Origin: CANMXU01 sp052030545
GTDB lineage: Bacteria > Pseudomonadota > Gammaproteobacteria > Enterobacterales > Alteromonadaceae
Assembly: GCF_052030545.1 (NCBI RefSeq)
Contig: NZ_JBPDIH010000007.1
Location: forward strand, 1 to 64,000
Reading direction: 5' to 3'
DNA: 64,000 bases
The notes beneath the pieces were generated by a model. The model worked only from the letters and a program-made list of their open reading frames with translations, ran no database searches and was not told the DNA's origin. Position 1 is the stretch's first letter, and each line of letters opens with the position of its first letter. Position numbers and translations under genes: made by a program. Positions 25,553 through 34,917 of this stretch are shown here, piece by piece.

Positions 25553-27190
25553 ATGACAACTAGATATATTTTTGTAACTGGCGGCGTTGTATCGTCTCTT
25601 GGTAAAGGCATTGCAGCAGCTTCTTTAGCGGCGATCCTTGAAGCGCGTGGCTTAAAAGTTACCATGCTTAAACTTGATCCTTATATCAATGTTGATCCTG
25701 GTACTATGAGCCCAATTCAACATGGTGAAGTTTTTGTTACCGAAGACGGTGCTGAAACTGATTTAGATTTAGGTCACTACGAGCGTTTTATTCGTACCAA
25801 GATGACCAAGCGTAATAACTTTACCACTGGTCGTATTTACCAAGATATTCTTGCGCGTGAGCGTAAAGGTGAATTCTTAGGTGCAACAATTCAGGTTATC
25901 CCTCATATTACCAACGACATTAAACGTCGAGTGATTGAAGGTGCCGAAGGTTACGATATAGCCATGGTTGAAATTGGTGGTACGGTAGGTGATATTGAAT
26001 CACAACCTTTCTTAGAAGCGATTCGTCAATTAGGTACTGAACTTGGCCGTGAACGCGCTATGTTTATGCACTTAACGTTAGTGCCTTACATTGCTGCCGC
26101 AGGTGAAATTAAAACCAAACCTACACAACACTCAGTAAAAGAGTTACGTTCAATTGGTATTTTCCCAGATATCTTAGTATGTCGTAGCGAATGTGCTATT
26201 CCTGCGAATGAACGAGCGAAGATCGCTTTATTTACCAATGTTGAAGAGCGTGCTGTTGTGTCAATGCGCGACGTAGACAGTATCTATAAAGTACCTGCGT
26301 TATTAAAATCACAAGGCACAGATGAACTTGTGGTTAAACGTTTTGGTTTAGAAGCACCAGAAGCTGACTTAACTGAATGGGAACAAGTACTTTATCAAGA
26401 AGCCAACCCAGTCGGCGAAGTAAACATTGGCATGGTAGGTAAGTACATTGAATTGCCAGATGCTTATAAATCAGTAAATGAAGCATTAAAACATGCCGGT
26501 ATTAAAAACCAAGTTAAAGTAAAAATTAACTATGTAGATTCACAAGATGTCGAAGCTAAAGGTGTTGATATTTTAAAAGATCTCGATGCGATTTTAGTAC
26601 CGGGTGGTTTTGGTGAGCGTGGTGTTGAGGGTAAAATTTTAGCAGCACAGTATGCGCGTGAAAACAAAGTACCTTATTTAGGTATTTGTTTGGGCATGCA
26701 AGTGGCGTTAATTGAATTTGCCCGTAACGTGGCGGGTTTAACTGATGCGCACAGCACAGAGTTCCACCCTGAAACAACTGCACCTGTGGTTGGTTTAATC
26801 AATGAATGGTTAGACGAAGAAGGTAAAGTTGAGTACCGCAGTGAAGACTCAGATTTGGGCGGTACTATGCGTTTAGGTTCACAATTGTGCCACCTTGTGA
26901 AAGGTACCAAGGTGTGTGACGTATATGGTAGTGAAACAATTTATGAAAGACACCGTCACCGTTTTGAGGTAAATAATAACTTCCGAGAGCAATTAAGCAA
27001 AGCTGGTTTAGTCTTCTCGGGTTTATCTACTGATAAAAGTTTAGTTGAAGTGATCGAGATACCTGATCACCCTTGGTTTATTGCTGGACAGTTCCACCCA
27101 GAGTTTAATTCAACTCCGCGTGATGGACATCCGTTATTTGAAAGTTTTGTTGCTGCCTCATTTGAGCACCAGAAACAACTCAATAGCTAA
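25553..27190 (+). CDS. pyrG: CTP synthase
   Basis: PyrG makes CTP from UTP, ATP and glutamine. The N-terminal synthetase domain (about 1-265) starts 'YIFVTGGVVSSLGKGIAAAS' (P-loop), with the metal-binding 'VEIGGTVGDIES'. The C-terminal glutaminase domain (about 290-540) has the nucleophile Cys in 'YLGICLGMQ' and the partner His/Glu in 'QFHPEFNSTPRDG'. At 545 residues it is full length. Cytoplasmic. In relatives pyrG is followed by eno, as here, although 430 bp with a terminator separates them. Confidence 0.98.
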   Translation: MTTRYIFVTGGVVSSLGKGIAAASLAAILEARGLKVTMLKLDPYINVDPGTMSPIQHGEVFVTEDGAETDLDLGHYERFIRTKMTKRNNFTTGRIYQDILARERKGEFLGATIQVIPHITNDIKRRVIEGAEGYDIAMVEIGGTVGDIESQPFLEAIRQLGTELGRERAMFMHLTLVPYIAAAGEIKTKPTQHSVKELRSIGIFPDILVCRSECAIPANERAKIALFTNVEERAVVSMRDVDSIYKVPALLKSQGTDELVVKRFGLEAPEADLTEWEQVLYQEANPVGEVNIGMVGKYIELPDAYKSVNEALKHAGIKNQVKVKINYVDSQDVEAKGVDILKDLDAILVPGGFGERGVEGKILAAQYARENKVPYLGICLGMQVALIEFARNVAGLTDAHSTEFHPETTAPVVGLINEWLDEEGKVEYRSEDSDLGGTMRLGSQLCHLVKGTKVCDVYGSETIYERHRHRFEVNNNFREQLSKAGLVFSGLSTDKSLVEVIEIPDHPWFIAGQFHPEFNSTPRDGHPLFESFVAASFEHQKQLNS

Positions 27191-27204
27191 AACAAGTATT
27201 AACT

Positions 27205-27234
27205 AAAACCGTGGCCTATGCCGCGGTTTTGTTT
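27205..27234 (+). terminator. Terminator after pyrG
   Basis: AAAACCG(T)GG / CC(G)CGGTTTT arms with loop CCTATG are followed by GTTTTC. It lies 15 bp after the stop codon. Confidence 0.8.
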
Positions 27235-27239
27235 TCAAG

Positions 27240-27621
27240 GATGAAAGCACGTGATTTTTGCTCCAGACAAATCACAAGTACATACATCCGTGTATGCAAG
27301 GCACGCAGACAGGATGTCGCCAGGCGTGTTTATGTTCAGGAAGAACGGTGTGATTTTTGTTTCGATAAAATCACAACAGCCAATACAGTGTCGAGAAGAC
27401 ACTTAACTAGAACGTTATTGGTCAAAAGTAAAAATTTTTCTTGATAACAGGATTTATCAACGGGTCGTAAAGGAGTTAACGACAAAAAATAGCACAAGTG
27501 CATCACAATCAATCAGGGCAAGCTTGGCTTGCTAGAAGTTATGTTAATTTTATTCGTTTTTCGCTTTCATTTAGTGGGCTAAAAGAAAGCTAAACGGTGT
27601 TTAAATCAAGTAGGAAATATA
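27240..27621. repeat. Palindromic repeat mosaic between pyrG and eno
   Basis: About 200 bases (27247-27440) hold several hairpin-forming units: GTGATTTTTGCTCCAGACAA with ATCAC, an ACATCCGTGTATG unit, GTGATTTT…AAAATCAC around 27351-27375, and GTGTC…GACAC. A 78-codon open frame over it (27211-27444) has no SD or recognisable protein. The rest (27441-27621) is plain and carries the eno leader with a GTAGGA ribosome site. Confidence 0.6.
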
Positions 27622-28923
27622 ATGTCGAATATTAGTAAGATCATCGCACGTGAAATCATGGACTCTCGTGGTAACCCAACAGTTGAAGCTGATGTATATT
27701 TAGAATCAGGCGCATGGGGCCGCGCTGCAGCACCATCTGGTGCATCTACAGGTTCACGTGAAGCATTAGAGCTTCGTGATGGTGATAAAGCGCGTTATTT
27801 AGGTAAAGGTGTTTTAAAAGCTGTTGCTGCAGTAAATGATAGCATTGCGCCTGCACTTGTGGGTCAATGTTCACTTGAGCAAGCAAAAGTTGACCAAATC
27901 ATGATCGACTTAGACGGCACAGAAAACAAAGAAAACTTTGGTGCTAACGCTATTCTTGCAGTTTCTTTAGCGGTAGCAAAAGCTGCAGCAAACGAAAAGA
28001 AAGTTCAATTATTCGAACACATTGCTGACTTAAACGGCACTCCGGGTCAGTACTCTTTACCTTTGCCTATGATGAACATCATCAATGGCGGTGAGCACGC
28101 AGACAACAACGTTGATATTCAAGAATTCATGGTTCAACCAGTAGGTGCTGACAGCTTCCGTGAAGCATTACGTATGGGCGCTGAAATCTTCCACGCACTT
28201 AAAAAAGTATTATCTGGCAAAGGTTTAAATACTGCTGTTGGTGATGAAGGTGGTTTTGCACCTGACTTAGCGTCAAATGCTGATGCATTAGCAGTAATTA
28301 AAGAAGCGGTTGCCGCGGCAGGTTATGAGTTAGGTAAAGACGTAACCTTAGCAATGGATTGTGCTGCATCAGAATTTTACGATGCTGACAAAGGTATTTA
28401 TGACCTTAAAGGTGAAGGCAAGCAATTTACTGCTAACCAATTCTCTGACTTTTTAGCAAGCCTTTGTGAAGAATACCCAATTGTTTCAATTGAAGATGGC
28501 TTAGACGAATCAGACTGGGACGGTTTTGCTTACCAAACTAAATTAATTGGTGACAAAGTTCAGATCGTTGGTGATGACTTATTCGTAACAAATACTAAAA
28601 TCTTAGCACGTGGTATCGAGCAAGGTATTGGTAACTCTATCTTAATTAAGTTCAACCAAATCGGTTCATTAACTGAAACCTTAGCAGCGATTAAAATGGC
28701 GAAAGACGCTGGTTTTACTGCCGTTATCTCTCATCGCTCTGGTGAAACTGAAGATGCAACTATCGCTGATTTAGCCGTTGGTACAGCAGCTGGTCAAATC
28801 AAAACGGGTTCTTTATGTCGTTCTGACCGTGTTTCTAAGTACAACCAATTGTTACGTATTGAAGAATTTTTAGGTGATAAAGCGGTATTTAACGGTTTAT
28901 CTGAAGTTAAAGGTCAAGGTTAA
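27622..28923 (+). CDS. eno: Enolase
   Basis: Enolase converts 2-phosphoglycerate to phosphoenolpyruvate; in many proteobacteria it is also part of the RNA degradosome. The 433-residue protein has the N-terminal 'AREIMDSRGNPTVEAD', the Mg2+ ligands in 'AMDCAASEF', 'SIEDGLDESDW' and 'QIVGDDLFVTN', and the catalytic Lys/His region 'LIKFNQIGSLTET' and 'AVISHRSGETED'. An AGGA ribosome site precedes the ATG. Confidence 0.98.
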   Translation: MSNISKIIAREIMDSRGNPTVEADVYLESGAWGRAAAPSGASTGSREALELRDGDKARYLGKGVLKAVAAVNDSIAPALVGQCSLEQAKVDQIMIDLDGTENKENFGANAILAVSLAVAKAAANEKKVQLFEHIADLNGTPGQYSLPLPMMNIINGGEHADNNVDIQEFMVQPVGADSFREALRMGAEIFHALKKVLSGKGLNTAVGDEGGFAPDLASNADALAVIKEAVAAAGYELGKDVTLAMDCAASEFYDADKGIYDLKGEGKQFTANQFSDFLASLCEEYPIVSIEDGLDESDWDGFAYQTKLIGDKVQIVGDDLFVTNTKILARGIEQGIGNSILIKFNQIGSLTETLAAIKMAKDAGFTAVISHRSGETEDATIADLAVGTAAGQIKTGSLCRSDRVSKYNQLLRIEEFLGDKAVFNGLSEVKGQG

Positions 28924-28958
28924 TTCCTTTACTTTGAAGCCCTAGAAAGCTGATGAAT

Positions 28959-28990
28959 AATCCGATGGTATTTACCATCGGATTTTTTTT
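28959..28990 (+). terminator. Terminator after eno
   Basis: A 12-bp perfect stem (AATCCGATGGTA / TACCATCGGATT) with a 2-base loop is followed by eight T. Confidence 0.92.
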
Positions 28991-29264
28991 GCCTGAAAAA
29001 TTTTATCTGATTGGCGTTACTGCTGGCAAACTGGCTTTTTTTTATTTTGTTTTGCGCTGTAAATACTGGTAAAACAGCATGTTTTGCTCTAATTAATTGG
29101 CGAGCGTTTAATACAGCCAGAAAATAATGAAGCTCCAAGTGCTTAATTGGTTTTTTGTACAGTTCCTCTTTTACTTATTGCTCGCTTGTGCTTAAGCAAA
29201 GATTTTTCCCTTTAGTATGCTAATCTACAAGTAAGGTGTTAACTTCTGGGGTGTTGCTGCAACG
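28991..29264. other. Intergenic region after the eno terminator
   Basis: No gene or site is evident apart from AT-rich sequence that presumably includes the promoter of the downstream periplasmic protein gene. It is the left edge of the roughly 9-kb block that separates eno from ftsB. Confidence 0.5.
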
Positions 29265-30044
29265 GTGAGCTTTTTTAAAAGTCTTTTGTTGGTATGTGTC
29301 GTCTGTGCTAGCTCGTTAGCTCGCAGCGAGACGGTTTACCTTGCAACACTGCATTGGCCGCCTTATTCGGGCGACAATCTCTCTCAGCAAGGGGCGAGTG
29401 TTATGGTGGCAAAAGCTGCCTTTGCTGCCATGGGACATGAATTAATTGTTGATGTTTTTCCATGGAGCCGTGCGGTGAAAATGGTTAAGCAGGGGCAGTC
29501 TAAATACGCGGGCTATTTTCCAGAATATTATCATCAAAGTGATAGTTTTATCTTTTCAGCACCTGCTGGCAGCGGCCCACTTGGTTTAATTGAACACGCC
29601 CAAGCGCCGATTGAATTTTTTGAAATAGACGATCTTCGTCGCTATAAAATTGGCATTGTGCAAGATTATGTTAATACCCAAGCTTTTGATCAGTTAGTTG
29701 CCGAAGGTGAAATTTCAGTGCAACGGGTAATGACCGACGAAATGAATATCTTTAAGCTCGCCAATCAACGCATTGATGCTGCGGTGATTGATATAAATGT
29801 ATTTAACTACCTCATCACTCATGATAAAAAGTATCATCACATCAAAGATCAAATTAAAGTTCACCGTAACTTATTGGAGAATAAAGCGCTTTATATTGCT
29901 TTTAATGCTGACGATAGAGGAAAAAAGTGGTTAGATATATATAACAAAGGCTTAGCCAAAATACAGGTTGAGTCATTATTTAAAAATTATTTTACCCACT
30001 TACATGAAATGGGATCTGGCACGAATAAGCCAATGAGTAAATAA
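29265..30044 (+). CDS. Periplasmic substrate-binding-like protein (SBP_bac_3 type)
   Basis: The 259-residue protein has a signal peptide (about residues 1-21, ending ASSLARS). It then follows the small-molecule binding fold: 'YLATLHWPPYSG' at the start, 'FPWSRAVKMVKQGQSKYAGYFP', and 'LANQRIDAAVIDINVFNYL'. The GTG start at 29265 gives the correct signal peptide. No ABC permease or ATPase adjoins it. Proteins of this stand-alone group are abundant in Colwellia and relatives, and their ligand is generally unknown. Two more of this broad type lie at 59995 and 63717. Confidence 0.8.
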   Translation: MSFFKSLLLVCVVCASSLARSETVYLATLHWPPYSGDNLSQQGASVMVAKAAFAAMGHELIVDVFPWSRAVKMVKQGQSKYAGYFPEYYHQSDSFIFSAPAGSGPLGLIEHAQAPIEFFEIDDLRRYKIGIVQDYVNTQAFDQLVAEGEISVQRVMTDEMNIFKLANQRIDAAVIDINVFNYLITHDKKYHHIKDQIKVHRNLLENKALYIAFNADDRGKKWLDIYNKGLAKIQVESLFKNYFTHLHEMGSGTNKPMSK

Positions 30045-30238
30045 CGTGCCATTGTTAAGAAAAATAATCGGTATCGGCTAAGTAATAAAATCATTATTAA
30101 AATATCTAAAACAGGCACTTACTACTATAATTAACATAAATCTATAAGATAAAATTTCATTGCTGTTAACGCTAGCTTATCTTTTGGCATCGCGATCAGG
30201 TTAACGGGTATTGTGCTAAAAACAAAAAAGGGCGTTAT

Positions 30239-31930
30239 TTGATTTATATAAAACACCTTGTTCGAATAAATTGCTTCTTAGTTTTAAGTGGCATATTTTT
30301 TTTATTTGGCATGCTTTTAGCGAGTGCTAAAGCAAATGTCGCTCCTCAATCTTCAACATATCAACGTCAAACACCTGAAACTGTTATCAATGGCGAACTC
30401 TCACTAACATGCACTTTGCCCTATGATGCGATTGAGTTTAACGCTAACCCTATTTTTAATGAAAACGAAGAAGGCATTATTTGGTTTCATCGACTTGCCA
30501 ATAAATTACACATAACCACCAAGGAAATGACGCTTGAAAATGAATCGGCATTTTTCCTCGAAAAATGTGAAAAAAAACCAGAAGATTTAGCTGAGTTAGA
30601 GCGACATTTACGGGCAAGAAAATTTTTACGAGATGCACGAGTTTCATTAGATGAACAGCAAAACGTTATTAGCATTGAAACTTGGGATAACTGGTCGTTA
30701 TTACCAACAATAAGCTTTGGACGAAAGGGCGGAGAAAGTACCTATAGCTTAGGCATAAAAGAGCGAAACTTGCTTGGCCTTGGCATAGATACTGAAATCG
30801 AAACCTATAGCAATGTTCAGCGTTCAGGGTATCGATTAGTCAGCAATATTCCGCTATTTCAGAAAAAAAATACCCATTTAGCGCTTAGGTTTGCCGACAA
30901 TGATGACGGCATTCAACATGCAATATCGCTAAATAAAAGCTTTGCTGGTTTTCATACTAAATACGCCTACCGTCTTGGTTATAATGAAGAAATGCGTGAT
31001 GATACTATTTATCAAAATGGTGATGAGCAATCAGTTTTCCAGCATGATATGGAACATAAAGAGCTAAGTTACGGCTGGTTAGTTACCAATACTAAAGACT
31101 ACGTTTTGCGTTATCGAGCCGGATTTACACAAGATCAACACCTGTTTTCATCGATTAGTGATTATGAAGAAGCACTGCCGGTAACCGAACTACCGCGTGA
31201 CCGAGATTTTCTCTATCCGTGGTTTGACGTGCAGTACATTGAAAAAGACTTTAAGAAAAAAAATAATATCCATCTTATTTCACAAATTGAAGACTTTAAT
31301 ACTGGCTGGCAAGTGCACTCTCGTATTGGTGTTGGCGATGGCAGCAATGAAGATTCAGCATGGCTGTTTTGGCAGTCGCAAATTCACAAAGGGTTTTCAT
31401 TATATCAAGATGATTTGTTATTGATGAAGGTTGCACTGGCAGGCGATATTTACCAACAAGGTAACAATCGTTTGTTAGCTAATATTTCAACCGAATATTT
31501 TTACCAACTGTCTGAAAAGTGGGGTTTTTACTTACACAACGCCAATACCTTTAGCGAAAACCAATATTTAGATCGTCCAGTAACTATGGGCGGTAATACC
31601 GGTCTTCGTGGTTTTCCTTTGCAATATCAACACGGTAAGAAAAGTGTAAAATTTAGCTCTGAAATACGCTATTACCCAAATATTAATATCTATAAATTAT
31701 TTGATTTAGCAGGTACGGTGTTTGCTGACGCTGGTCGTGCATTTGGTGGTTCAATCGCTGAAAATACTGACTCGGGTTGGCTGCACTCATTTGGTGTTGG
31801 CGCTCGAATATACTCTCCTCATGCGGGAGGCAATAATCATGTTATTCATATCGATTTTGCTTTTCCACAAAGCAGTGATCCAGACATCGATAGTTTTGAA
31901 ATTCGCGTTGAAGCCAAACATGCCTTTTAA
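30239..31930 (+). CDS. Omp85/D15-type outer-membrane barrel protein
   Basis: The 563-residue protein (TTG start at 30239) has a signal peptide (about residues 1-33). One or two POTRA-like segments follow (about 85-155; 'LERHLRARKFLRDARVSLDE' and 'NVISIETWDNWSLLPTISFG'), then a C-terminal beta barrel. The barrel contains the family's loop motif 'GGNTGLRGFPLQYQHGKKS' (the RGF signature) and ends 'FEIRVEAKHAF' with terminal Phe. It is much shorter than BamA and closer in size to TamA- or ShlB-like proteins. It is followed 116 bp downstream by a metallopeptidase/propeller gene, with which it may work. Confidence 0.82.
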   Translation: MIYIKHLVRINCFLVLSGIFFLFGMLLASAKANVAPQSSTYQRQTPETVINGELSLTCTLPYDAIEFNANPIFNENEEGIIWFHRLANKLHITTKEMTLENESAFFLEKCEKKPEDLAELERHLRARKFLRDARVSLDEQQNVISIETWDNWSLLPTISFGRKGGESTYSLGIKERNLLGLGIDTEIETYSNVQRSGYRLVSNIPLFQKKNTHLALRFADNDDGIQHAISLNKSFAGFHTKYAYRLGYNEEMRDDTIYQNGDEQSVFQHDMEHKELSYGWLVTNTKDYVLRYRAGFTQDQHLFSSISDYEEALPVTELPRDRDFLYPWFDVQYIEKDFKKKNNIHLISQIEDFNTGWQVHSRIGVGDGSNEDSAWLFWQSQIHKGFSLYQDDLLLMKVALAGDIYQQGNNRLLANISTEYFYQLSEKWGFYLHNANTFSENQYLDRPVTMGGNTGLRGFPLQYQHGKKSVKFSSEIRYYPNINIYKLFDLAGTVFADAGRAFGGSIAENTDSGWLHSFGVGARIYSPHAGGNNHVIHIDFAFPQSSDPDIDSFEIRVEAKHAF

Positions 31931-32046
31931 TAACACTTACATTTTTTGATACAAATCAGCGCTATTGGTTTTCTCTCGCCTCGTTACACTAATCAGATAA
32001 AAGACTCATTCCACAATAAAAATATGCTTAAAGGACTAATCAATTT

Positions 32047-34917
32047 ATGAAGTTGTTGTCACTATTATTATTGACGTTATTCACCTTACCCAGTCTCGCT
32101 CAAGACACTTTGAGGACAATAAATACCGAATATACGCGCATTCATTTTCATCAAGATTATCGTCAGTTTGCTGAGCAAGTTGCACTAAAAATTGACCCGA
32201 TATATCAAGACGTTGGTCAACGTATTGGCTTTACCAATAAGCATAAAGTTGACGTACTAATTTCAGATAAATACCATCAAGCCAATGGCTCGGCGATGCC
32301 GCTTGCTTCTGGGCCAATACTGAATATTTATACCAGCTCACCTCGCTCTGAACAGTCGTTAGGGCATTACAGTGATTGGTTAGATTTGGTGCTAAGCCAT
32401 GAATTGGCCCATCATATTCACCTTATTGAGCCATCGAGAAGTTGGCGCGCTATTTTTGATAAATTTATTCTTGAAGCAGACTTTGCTAATTTATCGCGTT
32501 ATCCGCGTTGGGCAATTGAAGGTTATGCCACTGTAATTGAAACGGAATTTACCCAACAAGGACGCGTTAACAGCGACTATGTTAATGCATTGCTTGCTCA
32601 GTGGGCGGTTGAAGGGCAACTGCCAAGCTACAATGCCATGAACGGGCGCGAGCGCTATCAAGGTAATCGCATGGCATACATGCAAGGTAGTGCGTTTTTA
32701 ATTTGGTTGCAGCAAAATTACAGCCAAGGTGAGGATGATAAAATTGGCACTTTAGCCAAGCTTTGGCGACGAAGCACGGCTAAAGAATATCGAAACTTTG
32801 AAAAAGCCTTTACCGGATTATTTTTAGAACATCCTGAGGTCTTATATAAACGCTTTGTTGCCGAGCAAATTTATCTCGCCAAACAAGGACAGGCGACAGA
32901 TGTGTCAGGTAAGTTGTGGCTGAAAAATCGCGAACAAATTTTAGCAAGTGAACCTTCGCCCGATGAAAAGCACATTTTGCAATTAGAATATGATCATAAA
33001 AATGGTCAACAGCTCTCGGTTTATTCATTAGCTGAAAATAGCAAAGCCAAAACAAGATTTGTTGAAAAAAATAGCAAACTCATTGCACAAGACCCTCAAG
33101 ATATTGCCGATACCATGCCAGCGGTATTTAACCGCACGGCAAAGTTTACTTTCTACCCAGAGCGTGGCAAAAGCTGGCGACATGCTCGATGGTTAGATAA
33201 AGACAATGTGCTGTTGTTACAGCGTCAGCTGCAACAAAATCGTGAGCTGGGTTTTGAGCTCGCCAAACTTAATTTAGCCAGTGGTGAAGTGACTCTCATC
33301 AGTCGTGGCTTACGCATTCAAGATTTTGCTTTAACGCCAGATAAACAATCAGTTTTGGCGGTTCGCCACTATGCAGGCTTAAATCAACTGGTTAAAGTTG
33401 CCTTAAATGATGGCAGTTGGCAAGCACTTACACATGAGCTGTTAAATACACCAATGGATAACCTGAGTATTTCAGCTGATGGCAAGCAGCTTGCGTTAAT
33501 GGCAATTGCAGATAAACGCTGGCATATTCATTTACTTGATTTAGCGGATAATGTTTGGCAAAAAATTGCTTTACCGATTTCTGGTAATTATGTTTCGCAT
33601 TTACGTTGGCAAGGTAATTCGCTGTATATTAGCCACAGCAGCAAGGATAAAAATAACAATGCGCGCGTTAATGTTTATCGCTTAAACTTGGTTGATCAAA
33701 CATGGCAGCAACTGACTTTTGGTCATCAATTGGCAACCGATGCATTTGTCATCGATGACAAGCTGCTGTTTACTGTGACGCAAAGTCGTGGTCAAAGCAC
33801 TTTTGCACAACCTCTGCCTGCCAATTCTGACGTCAGTGTTAGTGTCAAAGCCAGTGCTAACAACAACTTGGCGAAAGGAAAGTTTGAATTACAACCTAGC
33901 AATTTGTTGGCGGCATCATCAACAAGTCATGCAGGTAACCCCGCACAAACTCAAGTACAAACTCAGGTTCAAAATAAAGTACAAAGCCAAAATTATGGCC
34001 TAGGTCCGCAAGCATTTACCAGTGCGGTATTATCAGGTTATGTCAGTAATGACGATTCAGGTGGTGATTTATTATTGCGCGGCGGTGATCCTTTAGGTCG
34101 GCTGCAATGGCAAGGCGTGATTAACCAAAGTGATTTACAAAGCAATCAAGCGATACAAGTAAAAAGTCGCTGGCAGTCAATCACGGCATACGGTGAATGG
34201 GTGAATAATGATTTTGATGTCGATTATTTTCAGCGGCAAAACCAGGCCTTAAACATAGAAGTTGCTTATCAATACCCATTTTTTGAACATGTTAACTGGC
34301 AAGGGAAAATGGGCTTAGGCCGTGAAAAAATAACCACTGCGACAATTGACGACACGCTTGATTCTTATCGCTTCGAAAGTGAACTTGATTTTTTAGCTTC
34401 GTATAAAAAAGCATTTTATGGGGCAAGTTTTGACGCTGCATTAATTGACTATCAAGGAGATACTAGCGCATGGCAGCGAAATGATTTATTGCTTGGCGCT
34501 TTTGTTGGTTATAGCGATTATGCGCTGCGTTATCAGTATCAACAATTTCGATTAGATGACGATGCGCCCGAGCACGCTTTATTAAGTTATGGTGGCCAGC
34601 AAAGTTCGGCCGCGAGCCAAGTGAAAAATGCACAACTATTAGATCCGCGTTTACCGCTTGCTTGGCAAACAGGGCATGAATTTAGCCAACATAGCGCTAG
34701 TTTAGGCAGTGGTGCTAGCCAACTTTTTTATTTGCAACACCAAAGCGACCAACAAGAAACACTTGATGCCTATGGTATTGAGTTTGCTGAAAAGCTATCA
34801 GACGTTGGTCCTTTATTAAATGGCTTAACGGTTAAAGCGGGTTTAACTTGGTATCAAACTCCAGCGCAAAGCGACGAGCAGCAGTTTTATTTTGCTTTAA
34901 GCTATTTATTGAAATAG
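32047..34917 (+). CDS. Secreted HExxH metallopeptidase with beta-propeller and barrel-like C terminus
   Basis: The 956-residue protein has a signal peptide (about 1-18). An N-terminal gluzincin-type zinc peptidase domain follows: HELAHHIH near residue 117, with a downstream 'WAIEGYATVIETE' that supplies the third ligand Glu, as in peptidase MA-like proteins. A TolB/WD-like repeat region follows (about 290-590; units such as 'LSISADGKQLALMA'). After a Gln-rich linker (about 632-655) the C-terminal 300 residues alternate like outer-membrane beta strands and end in FYFALSYLLK. The protein may therefore be anchored in the outer membrane. The last 12 bp overlap the convergent cob gene. Confidence 0.8.
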   Translation: MKLLSLLLLTLFTLPSLAQDTLRTINTEYTRIHFHQDYRQFAEQVALKIDPIYQDVGQRIGFTNKHKVDVLISDKYHQANGSAMPLASGPILNIYTSSPRSEQSLGHYSDWLDLVLSHELAHHIHLIEPSRSWRAIFDKFILEADFANLSRYPRWAIEGYATVIETEFTQQGRVNSDYVNALLAQWAVEGQLPSYNAMNGRERYQGNRMAYMQGSAFLIWLQQNYSQGEDDKIGTLAKLWRRSTAKEYRNFEKAFTGLFLEHPEVLYKRFVAEQIYLAKQGQATDVSGKLWLKNREQILASEPSPDEKHILQLEYDHKNGQQLSVYSLAENSKAKTRFVEKNSKLIAQDPQDIADTMPAVFNRTAKFTFYPERGKSWRHARWLDKDNVLLLQRQLQQNRELGFELAKLNLASGEVTLISRGLRIQDFALTPDKQSVLAVRHYAGLNQLVKVALNDGSWQALTHELLNTPMDNLSISADGKQLALMAIADKRWHIHLLDLADNVWQKIALPISGNYVSHLRWQGNSLYISHSSKDKNNNARVNVYRLNLVDQTWQQLTFGHQLATDAFVIDDKLLFTVTQSRGQSTFAQPLPANSDVSVSVKASANNNLAKGKFELQPSNLLAASSTSHAGNPAQTQVQTQVQNKVQSQNYGLGPQAFTSAVLSGYVSNDDSGGDLLLRGGDPLGRLQWQGVINQSDLQSNQAIQVKSRWQSITAYGEWVNNDFDVDYFQRQNQALNIEVAYQYPFFEHVNWQGKMGLGREKITTATIDDTLDSYRFESELDFLASYKKAFYGASFDAALIDYQGDTSAWQRNDLLLGAFVGYSDYALRYQYQQFRLDDDAPEHALLSYGGQQSSAASQVKNAQLLDPRLPLAWQTGHEFSQHSASLGSGASQLFYLQHQSDQQETLDAYGIEFAEKLSDVGPLLNGLTVKAGLTWYQTPAQSDEQQFYFALSYLLK

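Noticed and set aside
27211..27444. 77-codon ORF after pyrG
   Set aside because: It runs through the pyrG terminator and palindromic repeats, has no SD and no protein-like pattern.
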